A DNA stretch of 61,116 nt from an uncultured Eubacterium sp. (GTDB taxonomy: Bacteria > Bacillota > Clostridia > Oscillospirales > Acutalibacteraceae), in assembly GCA_900542875.1 (NCBI GenBank), contig UQPH01000005.1:1-61116 (forward strand), read 5' to 3'. The translations under genes were made by a program, and so were the position numbers. The stretch's first letter is position 1. Every line of letters starts with the position of its first letter. Below, in pieces: positions 1-8,885 of this stretch. Below the pieces are notes generated by a model. It saw only the letters and a program-made list of their open reading frames with translations, was not told the origin of the DNA and made no database searches.

Positions 1-721
1 CGTCGATTTTCTTTGCCTGCTCTTCCTTGCTCAAAAAGAGAACTTCTCCGGCAGGAATTATGTCTATGCTGTCTACCATATCGTTTCGTCTTTGAGTCGA
101 TATGTCAAATTTTGCGATTGAATCTACGGTGTCGCCCCATAATTCAATTCTTACGGGATCGTCCGCACCGGGCGGAAATATGTCGATAAGACCGCCTCTT
201 ATGCTGAACTGACTCGTTGAGTCAACTTGGTCAAAACGTGTGTAGCCGGCTCTTATCAGTTTATCTGTTATATTTTCAACATCTATTTCTTCACCTGCAT
301 GAATGGTAAAGGAATTTTCTGTCAACTTTTCGGGAGGCATTGTCATTTGGCATGCTGCGGCAGTCGAAGCTACTATTACATCGTAGTCACCCTTTAGTAT
401 TTTTGACAGAACGCCGAGTCTTATGTGCTCAAATTCTCTGCTTATGCCCTCTACATCGAGAAATGTAAATTCTCTCCTCGGGTACATAAGTGCCTTACTG
501 CCGAACGCATTTAAGTCCTCGCACGCCTTGATTGCCGTTGCTTCGTCGGGCACGAGAACTATTGCTTTTTTGTTCAATTTTTGGCACAGAGCGTGGACAA
601 TGTGTAATTTGTTTATGTCTGCAAGTCCCGTTGCTCCGACACATTTTGACGCCTCGTTTACCGCATTAGAAAGAGCGATAAATTCTGCGTCCTTATCGAG
701 TATTTTTGTAAAACAATTCAT
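1..721 (-). CDS. mfd: Transcription-repair coupling factor Mfd, N-terminal part (cut by window edge)
   Basis: The frame opens at an ATG (721-719) and stays open to the window edge, giving 240 residues. Residues 171-185 read QFSIRGGLIDIFPPG and are followed by DPVRIELWGDTVDSI, the conserved UvrB-homology block of Mfd. Mfd is a DNA translocase that pushes stalled RNA polymerase off damaged DNA and recruits UvrA. Only the N-terminal UvrB-like domains are in the window; the RNAP-interaction and helicase domains must lie to the left. pth ends 11 bases upstream, so the two are probably co-transcribed, a common pairing in Firmicutes. Confidence 0.93.
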   Translation of the reverse strand, partial: MNCFTKILDKDAEFIALSNAVNEASKCVGATGLADINKLHIVHALCQKLNKKAIVLVPDEATAIKACEDLNAFGSKALMYPRREFTFLDVEGISREFEHIRLGVLSKILKGDYDVIVASTAAACQMTMPPEKLTENSFTIHAGEEIDVENITDKLIRAGYTRFDQVDSTSQFSIRGGLIDIFPPGADDPVRIELWGDTVDSIAKFDISTQRRNDMVDSIDIIPAGEVLFLSKEEQAKKID

Positions 722-732
722 ATTATTACTTC

Positions 733-1323
733 TCAGCTGTTATATTTATTCATGGCCTCGTCGATTTTTCCACTTACTATTAACTTTGCCGCCTCAATGC
801 TGTTTTTCAGCGCAGAGGAAAGCTGCTCGCTTTTTTCTTTCGGAAACTCGCCGAGCACCCATGAGGCAAGGTCGTATTCTGGATTCGGCTTTTTGTCTAC
901 TCCTATTTTTACCCTCGGGAAATCTTCGCCCCCGAGGCAGGAGATGATGCTCTTTATTCCGTTGTGACCGCCTGCGCTGCCCTTGCGTCTTATCCTTGTT
1001 TTTCCTATGTCGAGGCTTATGTCGTCATATAATATTATGATATTTTCGTCGGGAATATTATAGTATTGCGCCGCTTGTAATATCGCTTCGCCGCTGAGAT
1101 TCATCATAGTCTGCGGTTTCATTATAAGGCATCTTTTTCCCGCTATCATTTCGTCAGCAATCAGGGCGTGAAATTTTACCTTTTTTATTTCAAACCCTTC
1201 TTCTTCGGCGAGTAAATCCACTGCCTTAAAGCCGGCGTTATGTCTTGTGTTTGCATATCTTGAGCCGGGATTTCCCAGTCCTGCTATGATATATTCTATT
1301 TTTCCTCTTTTTAGATTAAACAT
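733..1323 (-). CDS. pth: Peptidyl-tRNA hydrolase
   Basis: This cytosolic enzyme cleaves peptidyl-tRNA released from stalled ribosomes and recycles the tRNA. The 196-residue length is normal for the family. GLGNPG lies at residues 15-20, the catalytic His is His28 in TRHNAG, and KPQTMMNLSG and GGHNGIKS, both substrate-binding signatures, are intact. The ATG lies 2 bases after the stop of the CBS-domain gene, and mfd follows 11 bases downstream, so the three form a tight minus-strand operon. Confidence 0.96.
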   Translation of the reverse strand: MFNLKRGKIEYIIAGLGNPGSRYANTRHNAGFKAVDLLAEEEGFEIKKVKFHALIADEMIAGKRCLIMKPQTMMNLSGEAILQAAQYYNIPDENIIILYDDISLDIGKTRIRRKGSAGGHNGIKSIISCLGGEDFPRVKIGVDKKPNPEYDLASWVLGEFPKEKSEQLSSALKNSIEAAKLIVSGKIDEAMNKYNS

Positions 1324-1325
1324 AG

Positions 1326-2588
1326 TTATTCCTCTTTTTCGCAGTCATTTGCAGCGACGGTGATTTTTACTTTTGCGGCTCTGCGCCCATCGGTTTCCGT
1401 AACCTCCAGGTGTAAATTTCCATAGTCGAAGTTGTCGCCCGTTTCAGGTATTTTGTCTGTCTTTTCCATAACCCAGCCGTTTACCGTGGTGACATCGGTT
1501 TTTTTGTCCTCAATTTTGAAAAATTTGAATAAATCGTCGAGATTCATCATGCCGTCCGCAACATAGGTGTTGTCGCCCGTCTTTTCTATATCGACTTCAA
1601 CCTCGTCATGTTCGTCCCAAATTTCGCCTACAAGTTCTTCTATAATATCTTCCAGCGTAACTATGCCCTCGGTGCCGCCGAACTCGTCGATTACCACTGC
1701 AAGGTGAGTTTTGTTTTTTTGGAATATGGTTAAAAGTTTGCTGATTTTTGTATCGGGGCTGACCGTTGGTACGGGCTTGATTATCGTTCTGAGCGACTTT
1801 AAGCCTCTGCTTCTTATCTCTTCAAAATCTCTGTGGTGTATGATTCCGACTATATTGTCTATGTCATCTATATATACGGGCAGTCTGCTGTATCCGGATT
1901 CCTTAAATACCTTTTCTATGTCGCTGAGCTTTGCGTATTTGCTTACCGCTTCTACATCAATTCTCGGAGTGAGAATGTCACCTGCGTACAGGTCATCGAA
2001 TTCTATCGATGAACGGATAAGACGGCTTTCGTTGTCGTCAATTTCACCGCCCGTGTGTGCCTCGTCAACATAGGTTTTAAGTTCCTCCTCGGTTACTGTG
2101 CTTTCGCCTGCAAAGCCGAAGATTTTGTTAAGCAGCATCTTCCACCCTCTGAATAAAATATTCAAAGGATAAAAAATGAAAATAAATGCCTTTAGAACAG
2201 AGGAGATGGCAACGGCATAGGACTCGGCCACTTCTTTTGCAATAGTTTTCGGGGTGATTTCGCCGAAGATTAAAACAACGATTGTCATAACCACAGTGCT
2301 TACCGTTGCGCCCAAATCGCTGTTGTCGCCGAGTAACCCCGTAAAAAACAGGGTGGCGATTGAGGTTGAGGCAATGTTTACTATGTTGTTTCCTATGAGA
2401 ATCGTAGAAAGCACCATATCGTAATTTTCGCTAAGTTTCAGCGTTCTCTGTATTTTTTTGCTGTTCTTTTCATTTTCTCTCGCTTTCAGTCTTACTTTGT
2501 TCAGCGACGAAAAAGCCGTTTCCGCAGATGAAAAAAATGCGGATAGCAGTACCAGTATTACCATTACAACTAATAAGGGCGTGTTCAT
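1326..2588 (-). CDS. CorC/HlyC-family membrane protein (DUF21, CBS pair, CorC_HlyC domain)
   Basis: The 420-residue protein has an N-terminal DUF21 membrane domain (about residues 1-190, with hydrophobic segments near residues 5-20, 58-85, 95-115 and 130-150). A CBS pair follows at about 205-325 (TPRIDVEAVS and DEFGGTEGIVTLEDIIEELVGEI), then a C-terminal CorC_HlyC domain. Relatives are annotated as hemolysins, but family members that have been studied act as Mg2+ exporters or transport modulators whose CBS domains sense adenine nucleotides. The transported ion is inferred from the family. It is the first gene of the pth-mfd operon. Confidence 0.93.
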   Translation of the reverse strand: MNTPLLVVMVILVLLSAFFSSAETAFSSLNKVRLKARENEKNSKKIQRTLKLSENYDMVLSTILIGNNIVNIASTSIATLFFTGLLGDNSDLGATVSTVVMTIVVLIFGEITPKTIAKEVAESYAVAISSVLKAFIFIFYPLNILFRGWKMLLNKIFGFAGESTVTEEELKTYVDEAHTGGEIDDNESRLIRSSIEFDDLYAGDILTPRIDVEAVSKYAKLSDIEKVFKESGYSRLPVYIDDIDNIVGIIHHRDFEEIRSRGLKSLRTIIKPVPTVSPDTKISKLLTIFQKNKTHLAVVIDEFGGTEGIVTLEDIIEELVGEIWDEHDEVEVDIEKTGDNTYVADGMMNLDDLFKFFKIEDKKTDVTTVNGWVMEKTDKIPETGDNFDYGNLHLEVTETDGRRAAKVKITVAANDCEKEE

Positions 2589-2614
2589 TTTATTTCCTTT
2601 CGATAAAAAATGGC

Positions 2615-2643
2615 TTAAAGGGCATATCGTTTTGATATGCCCT
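2615..2643 (-). terminator. Terminator of the 4.1 kb radical SAM gene
   Basis: A 12-bp inverted repeat (AAGGGCATATC, loop of about 5, GATATGCCCTT) lies 20 bases past the stop of the radical SAM gene. On the minus strand it is followed by TTTAAGCCATTTTTT. It separates that gene from the CorC-pth-mfd operon. Confidence 0.75.
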
Positions 2644-2663
2644 TGGTTGTGTTCGGTAAAGAA

Positions 2664-4088
2664 TTACTCGGATTTTTCGAATTCCTCGAATTCTCTCTCC
2701 GAATCGTCTTTTTCGTAATTATACATATTTTCGTCTTTAACATGCTTTGCAATGTATTCATCTCTGTCAAACAGTTCGTCTGCCTTAACCTTCCAAGCCT
2801 TAGCCGCTTTGATTGTTTTGTCAAACAGTTCGTTTGCGCTCTCGGGATGCTGCATTTCCGTAGAATATGCACCGGTTTCGGCAACCATCTTGCTGATGGC
2901 ACCCGGATTGTCAAGTACAGGGCACGGACGAAGCATATTGTTTGAGAACGGTTGGTTTCTCTTGTATGCCATAAAGAGCGGACTCTGCAATGCTTCGAGT
3001 ACAGAGCATTCCTTGATATTAACATTAGAGTAGTGAACGAATGCACAAGGCTCGCAGTCACCGTTTGAATTAATGTGGAAATAGTGTCTGCCGCCTGCGA
3101 TACAACCCTGAACATATTCGCCGTCGTTCCAGAAATCAAGTGCAAATATCGACTTTGTTTTTCTCCACTCGTGCATTTTCTTATACATTAATGCTCTCTG
3201 CTCGGGAGAAACCATAAGGTCTGTTACCGCACCGTTTCCTGTCGGCATATATGTAAAGAACCAAGCGAATTTTACGCCCTGCTCAATGAGCCAATCCATA
3301 TATTCGTCAGATGCCAATACATCTGTGTTCTTGCTTGTGTAGCAAAGTGAAGCACCGAACGGTACGCCTCTGTCCTTGAGACGCTTCATAGCGGCGGTGC
3401 ATTTCTTGAATGTACCCTCTCCACGACGGAAATCGTTTTCATCCTCGTAGCCTTCGATTGAGAAAGCCGGATAGAAGTTACCTACCTCACGGATTTCATC
3501 CGCAAAACTGTCGTCGATGAGCGTTCCGTTTGTAAAGCTGAGGAATGCACAATCGGGGTTTTCACGGCAGATTCTCATAAGGTCTGCTCTTCTCATAGTC
3601 GGCTCGCCGCCTGTGTAAAGATACATATATGTGCCGAGTTCCTTGCCCTGTCTGATGATTCGAGATAAATCGTCATAGGACAGCGAACTTGTATGACCGT
3701 ATTCTGCAGCCCAACAGCCTTTACATTTAAGGTTGCAGGCAGCGGTCGGGTCCATAAGAATAGCCCACGGAACATTGCATCCGTATTTTTCGATTGCAGC
3801 CATACGCTTTGTATAGCTGTTGATGGCAACATTCATAAGCGGCGGAATGAGTTTGTTTACTACATTTTCGTCGGTGTTGCAGATGATGTCCTTTGCGAAC
3901 TTCATCCAGTTATTATTTGGATCGTCCATAACCTTGTGCAGTCCTGTATAGGTTGAACGGTTTACTCTTTTTACGTCAGCTTTTTCCACAAGTTTTAGGA
4001 TTCTCGGAGCATTTCTGTCGAAATCCTTTCTTGCGTATTTTACTGCGTGTTTAACGGCAAAGTTTATTGCCGACTCCTTAAAAGACAT
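2664..4088 (-). CDS. Radical SAM/SPASM-type protein, function unknown (paralogue of the 49.8 kb gene)
   Basis: The 474-residue protein carries the radical SAM signature CX3CX2C at Cys118, Cys122 and Cys125 (CNLKCKGC), which binds the 4Fe-4S cluster that cleaves S-adenosylmethionine. The SAM-binding TGGEP follows. A C-terminal Cys-rich part (CIAGG...GDCEPCAF...CPVL) suggests one auxiliary cluster of SPASM type. About 105 residues of helical sequence precede the core, and an acidic tail ends the protein. It is strongly similar throughout to the product at 49838-51253. No precursor peptide or sulfatase is adjacent, so the substrate cannot be guessed. It has its own promoter and terminator. Confidence 0.9.
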   Translation of the reverse strand: MSFKESAINFAVKHAVKYARKDFDRNAPRILKLVEKADVKRVNRSTYTGLHKVMDDPNNNWMKFAKDIICNTDENVVNKLIPPLMNVAINSYTKRMAAIEKYGCNVPWAILMDPTAACNLKCKGCWAAEYGHTSSLSYDDLSRIIRQGKELGTYMYLYTGGEPTMRRADLMRICRENPDCAFLSFTNGTLIDDSFADEIREVGNFYPAFSIEGYEDENDFRRGEGTFKKCTAAMKRLKDRGVPFGASLCYTSKNTDVLASDEYMDWLIEQGVKFAWFFTYMPTGNGAVTDLMVSPEQRALMYKKMHEWRKTKSIFALDFWNDGEYVQGCIAGGRHYFHINSNGDCEPCAFVHYSNVNIKECSVLEALQSPLFMAYKRNQPFSNNMLRPCPVLDNPGAISKMVAETGAYSTEMQHPESANELFDKTIKAAKAWKVKADELFDRDEYIAKHVKDENMYNYEKDDSEREFEEFEKSE

Positions 4089-4147
4089 ATTTCTACCTCT
4101 CTTGTATGCTGGCTGTATTTTATATTTATTCCTGTCAGCATTTATAA

Positions 4148-4176
4148 AATATAATACTAAATTAAAAATTTGTCAA
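4148..4176 (-). promoter_or_regulatory. SigmaA promoter of the radical SAM gene
   Basis: On the minus strand TTGACA (4176-4171) and TATATT (4153-4148) are separated by exactly 17 bases and lie about 60 bases upstream of the ATG. Confidence 0.8.
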
Positions 4177-4215
4177 GATAATTTCCTATTACAATTATTG
4201 CGTATTGCCCAACCG

Positions 4216-7200
4216 TTAAAACCTGAGTTGGAACTTAAGTCTGTAAGTTTTGTCGCTCTTATTCTTGTATTTTTCATTGCAGTGAGCGCCCCAACTGTCA
4301 TAACCGCCGACGCCCTGCTGTCTTGCGATTATTCTTACTACGGTTTTATTGTATTCCGGCATATCCTTTTGGTGCCAAACATTTTCTACCTCTTTTGGCG
4401 TATAGTGTGAAACGTTGAGTTCGCAAACGGGCTCTGCCACAATACCGAATGATTTTTTGTCGCCGATAATTGTTGCGTATCTTACGCCGGTGCGGTTGCC
4501 GCATTCTTGGGGCTTAAGATAGTTTACCCACATATCGTTGATTTTTGAGGTGTAAAGCCCTATTTTGCACGCATTTGCACGGTCTATATAGTTCTCCTCG
4601 GGTCCGTTTCCGAGATATGTTACCGTTTCAAAATCTTTAGGCAACTCAAACAAAAGGCTGACCTCGGGGATTTCGGGGAGAGTATCATTCGGTTTGAATT
4701 CCATGTCGATTTCCATACCGTTAGATGTGACAGTGTAGACCACAACAGCTTTTGATGTCGGCTGGGTGCAAACCTCGGCACTGCTTACAACGACAACCTT
4801 TTTGCCGCTTTCGAGTATTTGGTAATTTTCTATTCTCCACTTTGTGTTGTTGAAAATACCCGGCGTGTCGCCTGCGTCTCTCCAGCATCCCAAACGGCTG
4901 CCTACTCTTGAACCTCTGTCATTATCGGTGAGAGCACGCCAGAAGTTGAGCCTCATCGGAGCACTCAGCATTTCTTCGCCGTTTGCCTTAATTGAGTAAA
5001 GCTGGTTTCTCTCTCTTTTTTCAAATCTGATGTTCAAATCATCAGCAATGATTCTGAGCGAACCGTAGGTGTCGTCTACCAAAAGCTCTTCGCCGCTTTC
5101 AAGTTCATCGTATGTGCTGACAAATTCGTTTATTACAAATTGTTCCTCGGCAACGATGTGTCCCGCCTTGCAGTAAGGGGTGTCATTCTTTTCTCTTAAC
5201 TCGAGATTTAAGTAATATTCCGTTGACGATGCCTTTGTGAGTTCGAGGTTTACCGTGGTTTTTTCAAACGGCTCAAGGTCAATATGAACTATGCCGTCTG
5301 CAAAAATGCCCTTGTCACTCGATTGTGACCAGTATAAATCATAGTGGTTGAGATTTGTAAAGAGGAATTTGTTTTTAATCTCAATTATTCCTCTTTCCGC
5401 ATCAATGGCATTGAAGTCAACATTTTGGTAAAGTTTCTTTATTTCGCAAAGTTTCGGGGTAACCGTTCTGTCGCCGAAAAGAAGTCCGTTTCCGCAGAAA
5501 TGACCGTCGTGGGGGTTTTCGCCGAAGTCTCCGCCGTATGCAAGATACTCCTTGCCGTTTTCGTCTGTTGTTAAAATGCTCTGGTCAACCCAGTCCCAAA
5601 CAAAGCCGCCCTGAAGACACGGGTACTTGTCCCACAGTCTTGTGTATTCGTCTGTCGAGCCGCAGGAGTTGCCCATAGCGTGGGTATATTCGCACAGAAT
5701 GTACGGTCTGCCGTCTCTGCCTGTGAGAGCATATTCCTCGCATTCCCACGGTTTTGCGTACATTTTGCTTTGAACATCCGAAAGACTTGCCTCATCGGGT
5801 GCTCTGTCGCATTCAAAGTGTACGAATCTTGACTTATCGTTTTCTTTAAGCCACTTATACATTTTCTTGGGAGTTTCACCGCCGAGCGATTCATTTCCAA
5901 GGCTCCAGCAAACAACGCAGGAATAGTTTTTGTCACGCTGATAAAGAGCTTTTATTCTCTCCATGCACGCCTTTTCCCATTCGGGGCGTGAGCCCGGAAG
6001 TTGAGGACATCCGATGATGGTGGACCAGCCTGTGCCGTGAGTTTCCATATTGTTTTCGTCTATTACATAGAGTCCGTACTCATCGCAAAGTTCGTACCAG
6101 CGTGGAGTGTTCGGGTAGTGAGAGGTACGAACGGCATTGATGTTGTTCTTTTTCATCAATTCGATATCCGTTCTCATAACCTCTTCGGTTATATATCTTC
6201 CTGTGTGACAGTCGAATTCGTGTCTGTTTGTGCCTTTGAATACCACTCTTCTGCCGTTTATTTTGATTATTCCGTCTTTTATTTCTACCGCTCTGAAACC
6301 GATTTTTTGCGAAATATATTCAATAGGCAGGGAATTGTTTTTTAGTGTGAGAATAACGGTGTAAAGGTGCGGCTCTTCTGCACTCCAAGGCTTAATGTTT
6401 GTTACGATGGCTTTCATCAGAGTTATATGGTCCTCGTTTGCGTATTGGCTGTCGAGTGCGACCATATCGCCGTTTTCGTCAATGACGCTCATATCGAGGC
6501 TGAGTCCCTCGTATGCGCCGTTTGTTTTGACGGTGACGTTAATGTATCCGTCGTGCAGTTGTGAATCGGGTTCTGCGTGAATTTCAAAATCACGGATATA
6601 TTCTCTCTCCGTTGTGTAAATATAAACATCACGGAAAATTCCGCCGAGTCTCCACATATCCTGACACTCGAGCCAACTGCCTGTGCACCAGCGGTATACT
6701 TCGACTCCGATTACATTTGAGCCCTCTTTGAGGTAACGGCTTATGTCGAACTCCGCTCTGTTAAAGGTGGACTCGCTGTAACCTATTCTCTCGCCGTTAA
6801 TGTAGAGATAAAATGCAGATTCAACGCCCTCAAAGCAGAGAACAACTCTCTTTGAAAGCGTAGCCTCGTTAATCTTGATTTTTTTGATGTAGCAACCTAC
6901 GGGATTGTGCTTTACCGGTGCATTTGGCGGGGTGATGTCCTCGCTGCCCTCCCACGGATAGCGCACATTGCAGTATTGCGGCTGGTCATAGCCTTGCATC
7001 TGCCACGAGCACGGTACGGTTACCGTGTCCCAGTTATGCGTGTCATAGTTCGGATCGGCAAAATCCGTCGGTCTGTATGCGTAATTTTTGTAAAGTTTGA
7101 ACTTCCACTTTCCGTTTAATAACTTGCACTTTGATGAGGCGTATCTGTCTGCTTTTTTTGCTTCTTCAAAATCCTCGTACGGCATAAGAGTTGCATGCTG

Positions 7201-7275
7201 CGGCAGTTTGTTTACCGCAACGATTTCGGGGTTTGATTGCCATTCCGTGTAGCCGTCTGTAAAGTTTCTTTCCAT
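4216..7275 (-). CDS. lacZ: Beta-galactosidase, GH2, LacZ type
   Basis: This GH2 enzyme of 1019 residues matches the length of LacZ. It hydrolyses terminal beta-galactosides such as lactose or galactans. The order is sugar-binding domain (GSWLECQDMWRLGGIFRDVY, residues 199-218), immunoglobulin-like domain, TIM barrel and the C-terminal small-chain domain. The acid/base is Glu462 in SLGNES and the nucleophile Glu529 in LCEYTHAMGN. There is no signal peptide, so it acts in the cytoplasm and needs sugar import; the GPH symporter at 29.6 kb is a candidate but is distant. It starts 39 bases after the sugar transferase stop and may be read from that promoter. Confidence 0.95.
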   Translation of the reverse strand: MERNFTDGYTEWQSNPEIVAVNKLPQHATLMPYEDFEEAKKADRYASSKCKLLNGKWKFKLYKNYAYRPTDFADPNYDTHNWDTVTVPCSWQMQGYDQPQYCNVRYPWEGSEDITPPNAPVKHNPVGCYIKKIKINEATLSKRVVLCFEGVESAFYLYINGERIGYSESTFNRAEFDISRYLKEGSNVIGVEVYRWCTGSWLECQDMWRLGGIFRDVYIYTTEREYIRDFEIHAEPDSQLHDGYINVTVKTNGAYEGLSLDMSVIDENGDMVALDSQYANEDHITLMKAIVTNIKPWSAEEPHLYTVILTLKNNSLPIEYISQKIGFRAVEIKDGIIKINGRRVVFKGTNRHEFDCHTGRYITEEVMRTDIELMKKNNINAVRTSHYPNTPRWYELCDEYGLYVIDENNMETHGTGWSTIIGCPQLPGSRPEWEKACMERIKALYQRDKNYSCVVCWSLGNESLGGETPKKMYKWLKENDKSRFVHFECDRAPDEASLSDVQSKMYAKPWECEEYALTGRDGRPYILCEYTHAMGNSCGSTDEYTRLWDKYPCLQGGFVWDWVDQSILTTDENGKEYLAYGGDFGENPHDGHFCGNGLLFGDRTVTPKLCEIKKLYQNVDFNAIDAERGIIEIKNKFLFTNLNHYDLYWSQSSDKGIFADGIVHIDLEPFEKTTVNLELTKASSTEYYLNLELREKNDTPYCKAGHIVAEEQFVINEFVSTYDELESGEELLVDDTYGSLRIIADDLNIRFEKRERNQLYSIKANGEEMLSAPMRLNFWRALTDNDRGSRVGSRLGCWRDAGDTPGIFNNTKWRIENYQILESGKKVVVVSSAEVCTQPTSKAVVVYTVTSNGMEIDMEFKPNDTLPEIPEVSLLFELPKDFETVTYLGNGPEENYIDRANACKIGLYTSKINDMWVNYLKPQECGNRTGVRYATIIGDKKSFGIVAEPVCELNVSHYTPKEVENVWHQKDMPEYNKTVVRIIARQQGVGGYDSWGAHCNEKYKNKSDKTYRLKFQLRF

Positions 7276-7314
7276 ATATTGTTCTCCGTTTTGGTTTGTT
7301 TGTTTTAGGATAAA

Positions 7315-7932
7315 TTAAATTCTGTGAATTTTGCCCTCTTGGTATCCCTCTCGTTTAACGCATACCTTTATCGAGCGAAGCATAATTTTTATATCTAATC
7401 CGATGCTCCAGTTGTCGCAGTATTCTTTATCGTATTTCATTTTTTTGAGCAGTGAAATGTCGTCTCGTCCGTTAACCTGTGCCCAGCCGGTAAGTCCGGG
7501 TCGAAATCTGTAAACACCGTTTTCAAGTCTGAGTCTGTGCGCTCTGAGTTCGCTTGAAATAAGCGGCCTCGGACCCACAAAGCTCATATCTCCCTTTAGT
7601 ATATTCCACAGCTGCGGAAGTTCGTCTATGCTTGTCTTGCGCATAAATGCGCCGAATTTTGTTATATATTGCTCGGGGTTTTCAAGATCACCCGTGGCAC
7701 AATTCGGGGCATTGTTTTTCATGGTTTGGAATTTATAAATCTTAAATGGTTTTCCTCTTCTTCCACGGCGCTCGTGACTGAAAAATATTTTGCAGTCGGG
7801 CGTAAAAAAGTTGATTGTGATTATGATGAGAAAAAGCGGCGACAGCAGTATCAGCGAAAAAAAAGATACCACTATGTCAAAAAGTCGCTTCCATTTTGTT
7901 GCTCCGAAATAGGTATGCAGAAAGTTTTTCAT
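7315..7932 (-). CDS. Undecaprenyl-phosphate sugar phosphotransferase (priming glycosyltransferase)
   Basis: This Bac_transf family enzyme of 205 residues transfers a sugar-1-phosphate from UDP-sugar to a polyprenyl phosphate, the first step of a surface glycan. It shows one N-terminal membrane segment (about residues 18-40), then KFQTM, KTSIDELPQLWNIL, GPRPL and RPGLTGWAQVNGR, all family hallmarks. It is the short WcaJ/EpsL-like form without the extra N-terminal membrane domain. No other glycan cluster genes adjoin it; a CapD-type dehydratase lies at 23 kb. It has its own promoter and a leader of about 110 bases. Confidence 0.92.
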   Translation of the reverse strand: MKNFLHTYFGATKWKRLFDIVVSFFSLILLSPLFLIIITINFFTPDCKIFFSHERRGRRGKPFKIYKFQTMKNNAPNCATGDLENPEQYITKFGAFMRKTSIDELPQLWNILKGDMSFVGPRPLISSELRAHRLRLENGVYRFRPGLTGWAQVNGRDDISLLKKMKYDKEYCDNWSIGLDIKIMLRSIKVCVKREGYQEGKIHRI

Positions 7933-8045
7933 ATATCCGTTCTCACAGCCGTAATTTTACGGTGCGGCTCTTTCATCTTTTTTGCTCAGGTAAAAACCTG
8001 CGTTTATCTTTATGGCATAATAACCCAATATATAGTCTACTAACT
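7933..8045 (-). promoter_or_regulatory. Long structured 5' leader of the sugar transferase gene
   Basis: Between the promoter at 8051-8079 and the ATG at 7932 lie about 110 untranslated bases. On the minus strand these hold a CAGGTTTTTACCTG hairpin and a CCGTAAAATTACGG hairpin close to the start codon. No known riboswitch consensus is recognisable; the regulatory role is inferred only from length and pairing. Confidence 0.35.
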
Positions 8046-8050
8046 AAAAG

Positions 8051-8079
8051 ATTATAGCATATCGTGTAAAAAAATGCAA
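8051..8079 (-). promoter_or_regulatory. SigmaA promoter of the sugar transferase gene
   Basis: On the minus strand TTGCAT (8079-8074) is followed after 17 bases by TATAAT (8056-8051). Confidence 0.75.
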
Positions 8080-8162
8080 TCTTTATTATTTTACGAAAAA
8101 TTCATTTTTGTGCTATACATTTTGGGTGCGGTGTGTTAAAATGAATTTTGAGGTGATTGATT

Positions 8163-8759
8163 ATGAAGAAAATACTTAACAATGTGTTGTGTGCGGTGCT
8201 TGCCGCAGCAATGATTTTTTCTTTTTCGTCTTGCTCAAAAGCCAACAGTATGACGGAAGAAAATATTAAAAACACGGTTGCAACGGTGGAAACCGCACTT
8301 AAAGAATTTGATACCGATACACTTAACAAATATGTTTCGTCCACGACGTTGGATTATATTATCAAGTTTTCATCGTCACACGAGCAGTTTGCTCAACTCG
8401 GTAAGGCAATATTCGCCAACTTAGAAATGGAAGTTAAAAGCGTGGATTTGCAAAATCAAACGGTTACCATAACCGTATCAAACAGCAAACTTACGGAGAT
8501 AGCAACCATATTCACCGAGGGCTTGAAAGCCAAATACAGCAATACGGAACTTCTCAGAAAACTCAATGACGATTCATTTTTGACCCAATCGCTCAATGTA
8601 CTTCTCGAGGGTATAAATAATACAAGTATCAGCACCGAGGCAGACATTACCGTTAAGGTGCAAAAAGGAAAGAAAAATCTGGTTCTCGCTCTTGACGAAA
8701 CCGCAGAGGATGCCGTTTCGGGCGGAGCACTCGGAGCGATAAAGAAAATCTATTCGTAA
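8163..8759 (+). CDS. Putative lipoprotein of unknown function
   Basis: The 198-residue product opens with MKK, a hydrophobic run to about residue 20 and a Cys (FSFSSC), which fits a lipoprotein signal with a weak lipobox. The rest is a small soluble domain with no family I recognise. An in-frame TTG lies at 8157, but ATG 8163 is preferred because GAGGTG (8150-8155) sits 7 bases before it. secA follows after 126 bases with its own promoter, so co-regulation is not implied. The likely location is the outer face of the membrane. Confidence 0.75.
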   Translation: MKKILNNVLCAVLAAAMIFSFSSCSKANSMTEENIKNTVATVETALKEFDTDTLNKYVSSTTLDYIIKFSSSHEQFAQLGKAIFANLEMEVKSVDLQNQTVTITVSNSKLTEIATIFTEGLKAKYSNTELLRKLNDDSFLTQSLNVLLEGINNTSISTEADITVKVQKGKKNLVLALDETAEDAVSGGALGAIKKIYS

Positions 8760-8766
8760 AATTTAA

Positions 8767-8823
8767 GGCGTGCCCGAAATTTACTATTATATATTTATTA
8801 TATAATTGACAACGGCACGCTTT
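8767..8823 (+). terminator. Inverted repeat and T-run after the lipoprotein gene, overlapping the secA promoter
   Basis: AAGGCGTGCCCG (8765-8776) can pair with CGGCACGCTTT (8813-8823) across a loop of about 36 bases, and TTTT follows. It looks like a terminator for the upstream gene. The loop and 3' arm contain the -35 box and spacer of the secA promoter. Confidence 0.45.
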
Positions 8824-8834
8824 TATGTTATTAT
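8806..8834 (+). promoter_or_regulatory. SigmaA promoter of secA
   Basis: TTGACA (8806-8811) is followed after exactly 17 bases by TATTAT (8829-8834), about 50 bases before the secA start. Confidence 0.85.
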
Positions 8835-8885
8835 GCTAAAGTATGTGAATGAAAATTCAAAAATTCCTATTTTGAGGTGAAATGA

